Source of the DNA: Henricia sp. BOLD:AAB3569
Taxonomy: Eukaryota > Echinodermata > Asteroidea > Spinulosida > Echinasteridae
Direction of reading: 5' to 3'
NCBI GenBank assembly: GCA_037783545.1
Contig: JBBELK010000308.1
Location: forward strand, 2,728,001-2,792,000
DNA length: 64,000 nt
The notes below the pieces were generated by a model, which worked only from the letters and a program-made list of their open reading frames with translations, ran no database searches and had not been told where the DNA came from. The translations under genes were made by a program, and so were the position numbers. Below, piece after piece: positions 1 through 13,000 of this stretch (position 1 is its first letter; each line of letters begins with the position of its first letter).

Positions 1-134
1 CATTGGTTATAGCGCTCCCTGGGTAAAAGCTCAAATTAGTCCTGCCCCTTGAAGAGCGCTATAATGAGAGTTTACCCAATCAAGTTGAGGCACAAAATGG
101 GGCAAGTTTAGTTATATTTATATTTCGTCAACAA

Positions 135-221
135 TGTATAAGCACAAAATGTGGAACCATGTATGTCCTCCCGGAACAAATAAATTGCCCTACAAGATGG
201 CAGCTATTTGATACGGTCTAT
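135..221. repeat. Partial ATAGACC-family MITE
   Basis: The right end (GATACGGTCTAT, finishing at 221) and adjoining interior (tgtcctc...ggaacaaa, then agatggcagctatttg) match the right half of the complete elements at 4024-4144 and 5652-5802. No matching left terminus is visible, so this is a truncated copy. Confidence 0.6.
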
Positions 222-1722
222 ACATACACAGACTGGTTCCAGCACGTCTATACTAGACTGTGGCGAGTCTACATTGAAAGAAGTATTTTTTTTTCCATCA
301 TCCCCGGCACTGTTTCAATCTGCAGGCTGCGCAGAGCGCGCGTTCTGACAGAGCCGCATTGCAACTCCTTTGGTTTATTCACCAAGGAACTCGCAACGAA
401 AGAGAGAACACTCGACTGCACCAGATAATGACCACGGAGACAGAAGACTGCATCGGGGCCCTTGGCGACTGAGGACTGGCGAGCTTCTGCTGCCGAGGCC
501 CGCCCGTGAAGCAAGGTACGGTGCCTGGATCGATATCATCGCAAGGTGGTCTTTCATTCCGATGTTCAAGGTGTCGGACCGACCGTGAATCGCCAGCTGT
601 CGTCGTTAGTGAGAAGACGATGCTTGGTCTAATTGATTAATTGGACATTCTACACGCAGCTTTTCATTAATAATTTGTAAGTTATTTTACATTCATCGTA
701 ATTTATAATAATTGAGCGTATTTAAGAATATGTTTGCCCTAAACATCCCTGATGGGATGTTTAAGATGGTAATCTGTAATTACAATTTGTCTAAGAATAA
801 CTGACGTATAACTCCGAGACGGCCTTATATGCAATTTGGCCTTGCGCCATAGCTGTTGGGAATTGCGCCGTACGTATACTGCATGAGGCATTTTGCTATT
901 TGCCGCCACGGACGCTAGTACCACGCGCTACGTAAACAAGTTTTGTATGGGACAAAAGTTTGTGGTCCCTGAAACTTCAAATCGTGTCCTTGTCCGACAT
1001 TTTGAATTCTTGTTTGAATAATCCTATTACACATTTCGAACAACTTTTCATATTATGTTTCTCCAGTTTCCTTTTTTTTCGCCCCAAATCGTTCACTCTT
1101 GGACAGAATGTATCTTAAATGATGACGTCACCAAGACGTATATCCCTTGATCGGACAAGTTTTTCTAAATGCCAGCTACCACCGCAATATATACACTGTC
1201 TTCGTAACATACTCCCAAGTCGAAATAATTATGCCCAAAATGATTTAAACATTCTGACGTGCAGGACAAATTACGGACGCACCTCAGATAAATTATAAAC
1301 ATGCAGTAAATTACTATCCTCTGTGCTGCTGTGCAGAACATAGAATATTGGAATGTAATAAATGTCATGTTAGGCATCGGCACTGAATTTAGCCGGCTAA
1401 CTTTAATTTAATTTCACGTACACAGCGGCGAATTATTTCGAAAAGAAAGGAGGGTGGTCTAGTCCCTGTGTTCTGATATTTTTAATGATCCTATACATGT
1501 ATTAAGTTACAAAGTACCTGAAGGATCGCGTTGTTCTTTAAAGGGTGGATACCACTGGAATTTTCTGTCAACTTGTGTTAAATAGCAGAATACCAGTCAA
1601 CACACATCACATATGAATTTGGCTGGCAGCCATTTTGTTTTTGCAAATTAAAGCATGTATTTGTTATGCTTAGCAGCACCATGAAGTCTCCTGGTGAAAT
1701 AATTATCTCCGCATCTAGTTCT
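222..1722. other. Non-coding stretch, no gene recognised
   Basis: Short open frames here show no family resemblance. A GC-richer patch around 390-497 ends in a donor-like site (GTGAAGCAAG followed by GTACGG) and could be an untranslated first exon of the tetraspanin downstream. That is speculation from position and composition only. The rest is AT-rich with no recognisable structure. Confidence 0.4.
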
Positions 1723-2016
1723 ACAGACCGTATCGAATAGAGCCTTTGCACGGCGGCCATGACAGGGGGCAGTCACATTGTCACCGTGCGTCATGCATAA
1801 ATAGGTGCTTTGTGGTTCTGTTGTTACAGCATTTACATAAGAAAACCTGCCCCCTGTCATGGCCGCCGGTGCAGAAGCTCTATAGCCGCCATTTCGTTTC
1901 GTGGGGCAGTTTCTTTGTTCCTTTAGGACATGCATGGTTGCACATATATTGTGCTTCCATACCATTGTTGAACGGTTTAAGTAACAAAAGGTGCCCCACG
2001 AAATGGCGGTCTATGG
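1723..2016. repeat. Composite of two MITE-like fold-back units
   Basis: The first unit begins ACAGACCGTATCG and folds through an inverted pair (GCGGCCATGACAGGGGGCAG near 1751 against its complement near 1850). It abuts a second unit at about 1883-2016. The arms of the second unit, gccgccatttcgt and acgaaatggcgg, match the element at 5652-5802. Confidence 0.6.
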
Positions 2017-2375
2017 GCAGTGTGACATTCGTGTGCAGCCTTCAAAATCGCCCTACTTCATTTCCGTCATTCCCCGCCGTGTTCTTTCCGCCTGTAATCA
2101 GTGGAATTTGGCACCTGCCTAACCTCGTTTCTTTCCCGCCACTTTGCGAATCCTTTTCGCGCGCTTTTTTTTCTGTCTCACACCTGTCGTCTGCCAGCTG
2201 AATTTGCGCGGTATTGAAAGTGACACCAGTACATGTAATGACTTTTGGAGCTGCATAGGGAATTATTTTAGACACAAGACGTTCCGTTATATCGTTAACA
2301 CCTACAGCTGTGTACTATTAATTAAGTGTTGTTATTATAAATTTGAGATGCAAAATTACCAAACGTGTATGCCTG

Positions 2376-2517
2376 TTTTCGCGGCCATAAACAGAAAAAT
2401 GTTTCTTGCGTAAAATTTGTTCAACCAATGAGCGACTACTGTTGTCGACGACCAATGCTGACCTTTGGATGAATTCGCAGTTACGTCAGAAACATGTTTC
2501 TAGTTGAGGTCGCAAAA
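2376..2517. repeat. TTTTCGCG-family MITE, copy 1
   Basis: The element has terminal inverted repeats TTTTCGCGGCCATAA and TTGAGGTCGCAAAAA, each followed inward by an ACATGTTTCT-type block. The same arms recur at 2569-2706, 8909-9033 and 20082-20224, defining a MITE family of about 140 bp. No ORF. Confidence 0.7.
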
Positions 2518-2568
2518 AGGGGCGCCATATATGTTGCTGGACCTTTAGCAAATGAAGCTGGGAACCAT

Positions 2569-2706
2569 GTTTTCGCGGCCATAACAAGAATAATGTTTCT
2601 GACTATTTCGACCAATGAACATCTTTGGTCGTAAAAAAATATAAGCTGATTATTGGCTGATTAAGTAATTACGTCAGAAGCGTGTTTCTGGTAATGGTCG
2701 CAAAAA
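2569..2706. repeat. TTTTCGCG-family MITE, copy 2
   Basis: Arms gttttcgcggccataac and ggtaatggtcgcaaaaa flank a 140-bp interior containing ccaatgaac and acgtcagaa, the family signature. It lies about 50 bp from copy 1 in the same orientation. Confidence 0.7.
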
Positions 2707-3169
2707 TACACCCAGATGTTATGACATTTTCTGATGTCTGTGTCCACCCTTTTAGAACAAAACAGGTCGATTGCATTTGCCATTTTAAAGAAGTGGTCCA
2801 AAATATATCTAATTTCATCGAAACACAATTACATTGGAAAGGAAGTGTGACTCTCTCTGGTGTTCCTTTGTATTTCTTCATTTTATTGAATCTGCATACG
2901 ACACTGAATATATCCACGTAAAATGCCAAGAACCTTCATCACTGCCATTTTCCCCCGCAGCTTCTTCGCTTACCTTCAAGTTCACAACATACAAGGAGAC
3001 GGCAGATGTAGCGGATTTACAGAGCAGACGAAATCTATTGATGTAGCTGCTCGATTTGGCGCGAACTGCACGGAGAAAAATCTTTGATTGATTTGTGAGT
3101 GACGCACGCGCACTCGAAGAATTCTTCCTTCTCCAAGATGATAGGTGCAATTTGCACGCACCAAGGCAA

Positions 3170-3296
3170 GCTTTGACCAATCACAGATCAGACCGCAGAA
3201 CACGGTGGACTGAAAAGTATGCTGCGTGCGCACCGAGGACAGTTTTGACCAATCAGAGATCAGACCGTACAACATGGTGGAATAAAAAGTGACAGT
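3170..3296. promoter_or_regulatory. Two-copy 73-bp repeat with CCAAT boxes
   Basis: GACCAATCA followed by agatcagacc occurs at 3174 and again at 3247, each within a similar unit ending in an A-rich aaaag. CCAAT boxes in tandem about 0.5-0.7 kb upstream of the tetraspanin start suggest promoter-proximal elements. A TATA-like AATAAAAAG follows at about 3281. The promoter role is inferred from position; the repeat itself is directly visible. Confidence 0.4.
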
Positions 3297-3704
3297 GACA
3301 TGCAGAGAGAACGTGGACTGCACGCGAATTTACTGCACGCGACTAATGTGGTGACAAATTGTGCGTGATTTCGCGATTGTCAGCAGTGACCTTTGGTGTA
3401 TGTTATGACAAAAGTTACACAATTTGTTAAACACTGTTTGGATTTTGTGTCTTGGGAAGGTTACACGCAGTATCGTGTGCAGCTTGACTCTAACACCACA
3501 CAACAAAATTGTGTCAACTATCTCCCTTGAACTTCAATCTTCAAAAATAGACTTGGGATTGGCGTCTCGCCAACAGATTACCGTTGGCATTACATTGTAT
3601 GTTTTTTTCACACAAGAGATTGAAGCCGAACCAGACACGGGGTAGCTAGGCCAGCTGCTCCCGTCGTTTTGGGTTTGTCGCGACGAGTGTCACACCGTTT
3701 CCAG

Positions 3705-3942
3705 GCTGGAATATTTTGTGCTCGCGCTTTCCCGGACCAAGCCCATCAACCAGGTGCGTCGCGTGTGGAACCGGGAGGACAACCGGCGGAGACCCTCATC
3801 GGCGTCCGCTCGCGGCAGTGTCGGTGGCGGTGGTAGCAGTGCCCAGTTTCCGGACATCGAAGAGACCGGTGACCGAACCAATTCGCAGGACAGGAGACGC
3901 CACCATCGTTACTATCAGCACCACGTGGAAACTTTGGACGAG
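3705..3942 (+). other. Open, GC-rich 5' extension in frame with tetraspanin exon 1
   Basis: The reading frame of exon 1 stays open upstream for about 79 codons, back to a possible splice acceptor (cgtttccag, ending 3704). The codons favour G or C at the third position, unlike flanking DNA. The encoded segment is hydrophilic, rich in Arg, Ser, Gly and His. It contains no ATG of its own, so it is either 5' UTR or a cytoplasmic N-terminal extension whose start codon is in an upstream exon. Confidence 0.4.
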
Positions 3943-4011
3943 ATGGGGCCCAAAGAAGGCTGTGTTATGTGTCTGCGATGTTTCATGGTGTTCTGCAACA
4001 CGCTGCTTTGG
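3943..4011 (+). CDS. Tetraspanin exon 1
   Basis: Encodes 23 residues from ATG (MGPKEGCVMC..., ending TLLW). It has juxtamembrane cysteines typical of palmitoylation sites and the first half of TM1. Donor TGG|GTAAGT. A MITE starts only 12 bp into the intron. Confidence 0.85.
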
Positions 4012-7000
4012 GTAAGTGTGACTATAGACCGTATCAAATAGCTGCCTGAGGACATGCAAGGTTGCACATTTTGTGCTTGCATATTTGACCAATTTAAACA
4101 AGAAAAGTTGCCCTGCAAGATGGCAGCTATTTGATACTGTCTGTCAGCGCCCCAAATTCTTCACTTTGAAATGGAGGTGCGGTTAAGAAAGTCACATACT
4201 ACGCTGTTGTTGCTACGTGGAGCACGCCATTGCATAGCAATCAACACTCTTGTTGCATTATGCCATTCTCACGTACGGTGAACTGATCACACTTATTGAT
4301 TCTGTACTTCATATCTGCCGCGTGCACCACATAGCAACAAACATTTAGTCTGGTAAAGTGGATACTAAGTGTGCATGTGAAAGGAAGTACGTCTGTACAC
4401 CAGACGCTATGCATGCGAAACATGCGTGTTATTATAATCTATCAAAATTCAAGGATTTTTCTTGTGACATTGCATGCTTGTGATGAGCTTTTTCATTCAA
4501 GAATACATCAAATTCCATTTTATTTGGAATTAATTTTGCAACATTAGTTTTTGCTACTACTCTGACAAGATTTGAGGTCGTTAAGAGCAACTTTTGTTAT
4601 TTAATGTAGGCCTATGTATGAAATTTGCATACATTACGAACATTTCCTATTGCACGGAGCTGGTAAGCACAGAAATTTGTTTGGTTTTTTCTTTTTTTAC
4701 TCTGAAGAATTTGCCCCAGATTTTCCTTGTCTTTGCATGCTGCAATAATTTTTTTTTGTGTCAAAAAAAAGCAATGATATGTAAGAACTAATGTTACAAA
4801 ATATACAGGTTACCTAAAAGGATACATTTTGGAATTAACGCGTAAATGACATGCTGGTCATGGTATTCTTGTGAATTACTAAAGTACACAATACATATAT
4901 GACTTTCGAATTATATATTGAAAGGTTAAATTGTGCGTTTTACTGATCATGCAATAAATCTAGGGATTTCTATACGAAGTAAGTATTACAATTGACGTCA
5001 CACATCACGTGACCAGAACATGATCTTCGAAAGCACATGCAATAGGAATCGCGTGCTTAACATTCCTAATGAGCCGTCTAGATGTTTAAGAAAATATACA
5101 CAATGTATGAATTGGCATCTCCGGATGAGAGTAAAGGCTAACACAACACACATGTAACTGGTTGTCTACTCTATAAAAATAAATTATAAAAATAATAAAT
5201 CGTATTAGACATTAAAAAAAATCTTACTGTACGTGTAATAATTCGTATAAACCTATTATAAATTGTCCATGTGGTCAAAACAAATTGGCCGATTGAGCCG
5301 TGTGTAGGCCTAGTTGGATATTAGTGTACATTATTATAATGATTACTTCTTTCTGGTACTGACAATCAAGGATTCCTCAAAAGTGTCAATTGCACTCTCG
5401 TTTGCAAGCGTGAGGAAACCCACGAGGAGAAGACGAATTAGAAACAGCCAGAGACACTATAGGAAATCCCCTTGCTCTTCACTGAAGAATGCTCTGGGAT
5501 CTTTATGGTGCGTTACCTAACACAATGGACCAACGGCTTTACATCCCTTCCGAAGGATGAATCACTGTGGTTGGGTGACTTGCTCAAGGGCACGGATACC
5601 ACGGCCAGTATATGCAACGGCCAACATTTAATTTTTTTTACATAGGGTTCTATAGACCGTATCGAATAGCCGCCATTTCGTGGGGCACCTTTTGTTACTT
5701 AAACCGTTCAACAGTGGAAGCACAATATGCTGTGCAACCATGCATGTCCTCAAGGAACAAAGAAACTGCTTCACGAAATGGCGGCTATTCGATACGGTCT
5801 ATTCTAATTTTGAGGTTTCAAAATATATATATATATATTAATAATTTCGCATATAATTCACACTGTGCCGGCAACAAATGTTATTTACGATTTTACACAA
5901 ACATGGAGTTGGTTCGGTTTTCCCCATTCTATGCGTAATTCAGATGAAGGATTGAGCTAAAACCTAAATACATTTAATATTTATTGTGTAAAATTGACTC
6001 GAACAACCGCTGTTATAGGTTTAGCCCCATTACGTTATTTGCACCTACCCAAAATGTTACTTCATGAGTTGACAAGAAAAAAATTACTAAAAGTGTTCAT
6101 ATCATGGTAACAAACACCACATTGTTTTCCCGTGTAAAAATGGTACCTTTGTAGGAGAAATCGCCAACTAAAGGTGTTTTTTTTTTAAATCGTTTACAAA
6201 CGATTTTTTTTACCATTCATTCAACACAAATACCGTGCATGGCCTACTGCATCCATGTGGCTGAAACTATACAAAAGGTAGTTTAACAACATTATTCTTT
6301 AGTTATGTAATGCTGTTCCTGTTTGTAAACGTTTTCCATAATCATGTAATCTGTTTTTAAAGGTCTACGTGCACGAATTATCTTATAAATACAATTCGTT
6401 ATCATTATTTTGTACTAACAAGATACCATCCGAGGGCGGAAAATTCCACAGTATATTATTGTATATTATCAATTTGAGTAAGGTTTCTCAACCGGATTTC
6501 TGCTCATTGCAACTTGACTATTAATTTCAACGACTGCACTATATACTGAAGAACTGATAACATTCTCCGGCCGAGTTGTCGATAAATAATGTCAGAGTAG
6601 CAGCTCTGTAGCCGTAGCATTGCACTGCACTTTGCAATTACAAATGGTGAAACAGACACTGGTTAAAGAAAGAAAAAACAGACTAGAGTTTTTTTTTTCA
6701 GTCGATAGAATGTCTTGATATGGATACATGTCAAAAGAAAATCTGTACGTTATGGAAAAAGGTTTCAAGCATTTTTGTTGCAGGGAAAATGCATTTCTGC
6801 TGCATCTTTCTTTCTGTTTATAATCCGCTTCACTAACCACCCATTGTTCGAACCCCATAAGAATGTCATATCTGTTATGATGACGCGTATGTCTGCATCT
6901 AACTTAATTGCCGATTTCATTATGATCACAACTGGAGACCCGAACGGTACAAAAATTATTACCTAAAAGGTCAGAGCCGATTCAAACGAGCAGTAATTAT

Positions 7001-10000
7001 ATCAGCAATCGGCCTCAGGGAATCACTGTAGTTATTTATGGCCTGGCATTAATGTCTTATATGCGCTTGGAAATGATGTAGCTTGCTCTGGCTGGGATGC
7101 ACCGTAAATTAAAGTTCCATTTTATCATTTGCAATTATTATACCTATTAGCATTAAACATGTATTATACCTAAGCATTTACTCCACGAATTGACAAGCAA
7201 TATATTACTTAAAGGTAGAGTACATCATTTTGCAGTGACCCCAATTTGTTTTCTCGAGTTGACAAGAAAAACCTTACTAAAAGTGTTAATAACAATGGTA
7301 CCAAACACCACATGATTTTATTTCAGTCCAAAATGGTATTTTGTGTGAGAAATTAACAACTGAATGTGGTTTTCAAAAAACAGAAGTTTTTTGCAAAAGA
7401 CTTTTTTGCCATTCAACTCAACACGAAAGCCATGAATGGATTTTCATTAGTATTACTGCACCTATGTGGCTGAAATTTTGTACAGGGCAGTTTTATCAAC
7501 ATGGGCTTCTAATCACGAGTGGAAATAACGCCCATTTTAACAGTTTACCAATCATTGTGTTCTACTTTAAAATAGAGAAAGCAATGGTGACAAACACCAT
7601 ATTATTAAAAACATGTTCTACGTTTGATCTTAAATAACTTTATTATTTTCCAACGGATTTGAACCAAATTTTCACATCATGTAAACAAGGCCTGACAAAT
7701 TTTATTGAGTGATTTTCATCAGTTTTGGACAAAAGGAGTAAGATTAAAAAGTCACACGAAAAAAACCTCTAAATTTCAGAATTTCCCACTTTCGACTTTG
7801 CATCCTCCACTGTCAAGGAATGCTATGTTTGAGGTCCCTTTGCACCTCTTGTTGAGTTGCGCAAAACGATCAAGATGGTCTAGTCTGCAATAACATTAGG
7901 GATGATCCTGCATTACTTCAGTAGCTTTTGGCTGCAGCACACACATTCCACCAGTCTCCAGCAGTGTATCGACATTGGAGGAGGCCAAGTCGAAAGTGGC
8001 GAATTCTGAAATTTACATTTTTTTCATATGGCTTTTAAATCTCACTCTCTTAGTCAAAGCTGATGAAACTTACTCAATACAGTTTGTCAAGCCTTGTTTG
8101 CATGATGAATGACAAAGTTATTTAAGATCAAAAGTAGGACATGTTTTTTGTACACTGCCAAAACTGTGGTGTTAAATGAACACCAGTGGTGTTGTCTTAT
8201 ATCTATAGATACCAAGACTGGTGTTACAATTTTACACCATAGGTGTTAGTTTAAATTCCACACTTGGAATAAATGCATTATTTTTAACACCCTAGGTGTT
8301 AAAACGTAACACTAGACTTGGTATCTATATAAGACAACACCGTGTTATTTTAACACCACAGTTTTTGCAGTGTATAACACAATAATAATAATAGCCAGTT
8401 CTTATATAGCGCATTTCAGATCCGACGGATCTCTCAATGCGCTTTCTGCATTATTACCCCTGGTCATTGGGCTCAGTAATATCATTCCTTAATCCTTCTC
8501 AGCTGCCTGGGGAGTATATATACAACACAACATTGGCCATTCAATCTGATTGGGAATGGTTTTGCGCTATCCACTACATGCCCCTACACAGACAAGACAA
8601 CGCATTTCTCAGGCGGCCACGAAACGATCACGCGGCGTATAATTTACGGATTCATTGACAACAGATAAACACACGCACGTCATTTTTGCAATTGCCAAAA
8701 TTACGAGACGCGAGTGTTTATACATTCTGTCGAAATGCTCGTATAACATGAGTTCAACTTCGAAAGTAAATTGACATTTTATGGACGCCATTAACGTTAT
8801 ACGATTCACATATTGAATCGCTATGAGAATTGATAACCCAGTTTATGTGAAATGGCACGTGTGGTTTTTTTTTTTTATATGTACGGTTTATGTATGCACT
8901 TGGGCCTGTTTTCGCGATTACTGATCCGACTGATCCGACCAATGACAAGCTTGGATAGTCGGCAGCCAAGGCCATTCATTGGTTGAATTATCAGTTACCT
9001 CAGAAACATATTTTTGGTTATGCTCACGAAAACATATGCCCCTGATTTAATTGAATTGGTGTAGTTATGCGCGATAGTGATGCAAATCCATGCATGGTTT
9101 TTGTGCGTAAATGAACGGTAAAAACATGTCTGCAGCGCAGACAACTTTTAAAAAAAACACTTCAGTTGGCAATTTCTCTCACAAAGGTACCATTTTACAG
9201 AAAAAAAAAATCATGTGGTGTTTGTTACCATTGCTATCAACATTTTAGTCGAGTTTTTCTTGTCAACTCGTAAGTAAAATGTTGGGTAACTGCGAATGTT
9301 TATGATGTACTTTAATTTAATTTCAATGATGTTATATACGCGGCTACACATTACACTAAAAACCGCACGGTCATCTGTCCTTTGTAGATTCAAATTTATG
9401 CCTGCATCGTACATGTATCAGAAAAATGTGAATAGGTTTTTAATTTACGTTGAGCGAAATAAGGCCACGCATAACCACGATCTTTGCAATGAAACGGCTA
9501 CCAACGACAACGCGTATAAGTGTGGCATTAGCGCACGGATTCCACACCTCTTTCATCAGTCCGTCTTGCTATCTACTGTAGCGGCGCACCACGCACGGGT
9601 CTTATCAATCGCCAAGGCTGGCTGCCGCGTGATTCTTGGTTCGATGACAACGGTGTTTGTGGATTTTTAAAAAAGCATCTTCATTCATAAGTAGGAGCGA
9701 GTACATGAATCGGCTTTTAATAGCATTCATTGTGAAATTTGGGTCATTCTATCAAGTTGGGCAAACAAAATACAGCAAAGTCCATATATACATGCATCGT
9801 ATTAACTGAGTTGTATAGGCCTATACATGAACTGAACATTTAAATGTTTGTTGCAATGAATAGGCCTATAAATTATGGTACATGTACATGTATCGTGCCC
9901 TGCAACATTCATTCATGTTTTCCTTGCGCAATGTCTCACCGATTACGAGATTCTTTACCTATATGCTACATGAGCACCACATATCTTTAACACAGTCAAT

Positions 10001-13000
10001 ACATTGTTACTAATATGTAGTTTATTACATTATAATACAAGTACCTTTACTGTGTATAGATCATGATATGGTTTTCTTTTTTAATTGAATATTGGCTGAA
10101 GTTGTTGGGCTGAAATGAGACAGTTTTCGAAATGTGGTATGCCAGTTTGTCACACAACGTGACCCACTCACGAACAGAAACGAACTTAGCACCAAAAACG
10201 AACGATGTTTCCTGTTATGTACATGTATTTCCTCTCTACTTTGTAAAGTATTTTCGCAAATTTCGAAACCTTGCAACTATAGACGATATTGTGTCGTCTC
10301 AAAACGAGAGGGATTTAAAAAAAAAATGGCACACGTTATCTGCTTATCTTCACAGATATAGATTTAGTACAGACTGGCCAGCTCAATACAGTTAAAACAT
10401 GCCTCCAACCAAGCGCTGTTAATTTTCTTATAGTCCCATAATAAAATTATGTAGCGAGATGGTCTAATGTCCCGGCGCGGTGGTTTCATTATGCATGCAT
10501 CGTTGATTGAATGAACTAAGCCTCCCAATGGTTAGGGTGGTTAGTACCAGGAGCGGCCTCCAGTCTACTCGATGTAAAGTCTGAGGATGATGGTATCCCA
10601 AAAGGTCATAGGCATTTTAAAGAAAACAAATGTTATTATCTGGCAAGTGCCACTTTAACCCATCGTTGCACTTGTGGCAAAAGCCTGAATGAATGGTATT
10701 AGTTTTGTATATACAAACATAATGGGACCTGGCAGACATTGTTTTGTACACAAACATACGGGAGCCTGCCAGACAGTCTAGGTTTTTACCGCGGTGCTAA
10801 AAGGTGCAACCACGATGTTGTTGTTTTTCTGTCTATGAGGATAACTTTTAAAAACCGGAAAAAAACTTAGGAGTAATTTAAAAATGTAGATGAGGTACTG
10901 AGCTGACTGATATACATAGGTTAGTTTGTTATCATACACATACTCAATCACACATGGAGATAACACCGTTTGTAACAGTTTTTCACTCCTGTAATGTATC
11001 TTTAATAATTGATTGTCGTCAATCCGTGTTGGGGATCATCACATGGAATTAAAATGGCGTCACTTATACATCACTGGTTATCGTAAGTCTCTGTCGAAAG
11101 GAACTTGGTCGTGTATATTCAATATTACACACATAACACCACTCAGAGATCACTAATTCTTTCGGCTGATCACAACTTCTAGGTCACTACCCCCAAATTA
11201 CGGTACAAATCTCACGAATTAACCACACCTGACTTCCATTACTTTCATCATCGGTTCCACAAAGAACCGGATTTGCGTTTTACATCTGCAGACCGGCCCA
11301 AGTGTTATTTCAGTCGCCTCATATATTCGAAATAATCCCTCCAGAATATCTCGGGCAATCTCGTTCTGATGTCTTGTTGGCAGTCGCGACATTTACGGGG
11401 TTTTTAATTTACGAGTACCAGAAGCACTCACCGGGATTTGGGCAGGCAATTACGGCCGGGGGGCTCGGTTATATTAAGACGGCCTGGAGGCATGCGGTGA
11501 ATGGCGTGATAAAAGAGTTTTCGGTGGATGGCACCACGCACAGTCTTTGCGAGTGTGGACAAAATTGATATTAAGATATGAAATTGTAAGGAGGTATAGT
11601 AAGCCATGACCTTTTAATGGCGTCTAGGATGGCTAACAGTATCAAACATACATACATGTACATGCAAATGAACATGCTGTTGGGTCAAACATGCGAGTAT
11701 GCTAGGAATATTATATACCCCATGCATACTAGTGCATTTTTAAAGTCTCTATAACCTTACTCAAATGGACGATAGAAGTGGTTAATACAATTGATACCAT
11801 GCAGTGATACCACCCGAGATGAATGTATTTAAATGCGTGAGCACACGCATTTTTACAAGGGCGCCCCTGACTACCGTGGTATTATGGTTCCGTTATCTGT
11901 ACAGTATAGCCAGGGAACCAGCCTAAATAGGACAATGGCTTCGAACAATTTCTTAAAAGCGTGGGCACAGTTTTTCGTTGTTTTCTCGGAACGTAGATGA
12001 GGTAGTGAGCTTAGCCTACTTATATACAGCACTGCAGGTTGGTTTTGGAACACATCCTCAATCACACATAGGGGGTGGGGAACATCTCTGAAGTGTAACC
12101 GTTTTCCAATCCTGTAATCTATCTTTAAATGGTAAGAGTTGAGAAGTTGATCAGAAATGTTTTCTTTAATTAAAATGACTCATCAGGCATCATATTAAAA
12201 GTGCAGATTTGATGGAAAACCCAAAATGTAGGGGTGAGATAGAAAAATAAGATTTTGCGAGGAAACACTTTTCAGCATGTCTCATATGTTTTGTGCACAC
12301 ATTCTTGCCTTGTTTTTTCGTCCACAGTTGGCCGGCGTGTCCATGCTCGCCTTCGGCGTATGGCTGCGCTACAACCAGCAGTTCTTCCCGGATCTTCAGG
12401 CCGCGGGCGACGACGACGTGGTATCTGCCGTCACTGCGTACAACATAGGAACCTACGTGCTCATGGCCACTGGGGGCGTCATCATGGTCATAGGCATTCT
12501 GGGATGCTGTGGGGCAGTCAAGGAGAGTTTCTGCTTACTAGGAATGGTGAATATAGACCCATTGCACCGACGGCCATGACAGGGGACAGGCTTTTATATT
12601 TAAATATTGTGACAACAGATACACTCCCCGGATCCTCATGGGGATTTGAGCCCGAGACCTCTGACGCCTCGGGCAGATTCTCTGTATACCAGCTGAGCTA
12701 TGCACAGTGGTACTGAGGAATTTCAAATTGTCATCGAAAATGAGGGTCTCAGTGCTTTCTTTTGTGATAAAATTTGCAAATATAATGAAAAGACGTATAA
12801 CGTAATACAAACGAGACTGCCAGTGTCAACTTGAAATTTGTCAATACCCTCTCAGGTTTTCTCACAAGACTCTGACACACCAGGCAAATGCTCTACCAAC
12901 TGAACTATGAGGCACAGTGGTGTAACTCCCTTAGGTTCCCCCAAGACCCCTGACTCAGTGCAGATGCTCTACCAGTTAAACTATGAGGCACAGTGGTATA

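Larger units (their letters stand above)
4012..12327. other. Tetraspanin intron 1 (8.3 kb)
   Basis: No exon-like segment is recognised. The intron holds MITEs (4024-4144, 5652-5802, 8153-8372, 8909-9033), dispersed repeats and AT-rich unique DNA. Short ORFs at 9296-9670 and 11302-11568 lack family similarity. Confidence 0.7.

Noticed and set aside
9296-9670. 124-codon ORF in tetraspanin intron 1
   Set aside because: Low-complexity start, no conserved motifs, and it overlaps the edge of a dispersed repeat.
11302-11568. 88-codon ORF in tetraspanin intron 1
   Set aside because: No recognisable family, no splice-compatible edges and repeat-rich surroundings. Probably chance.
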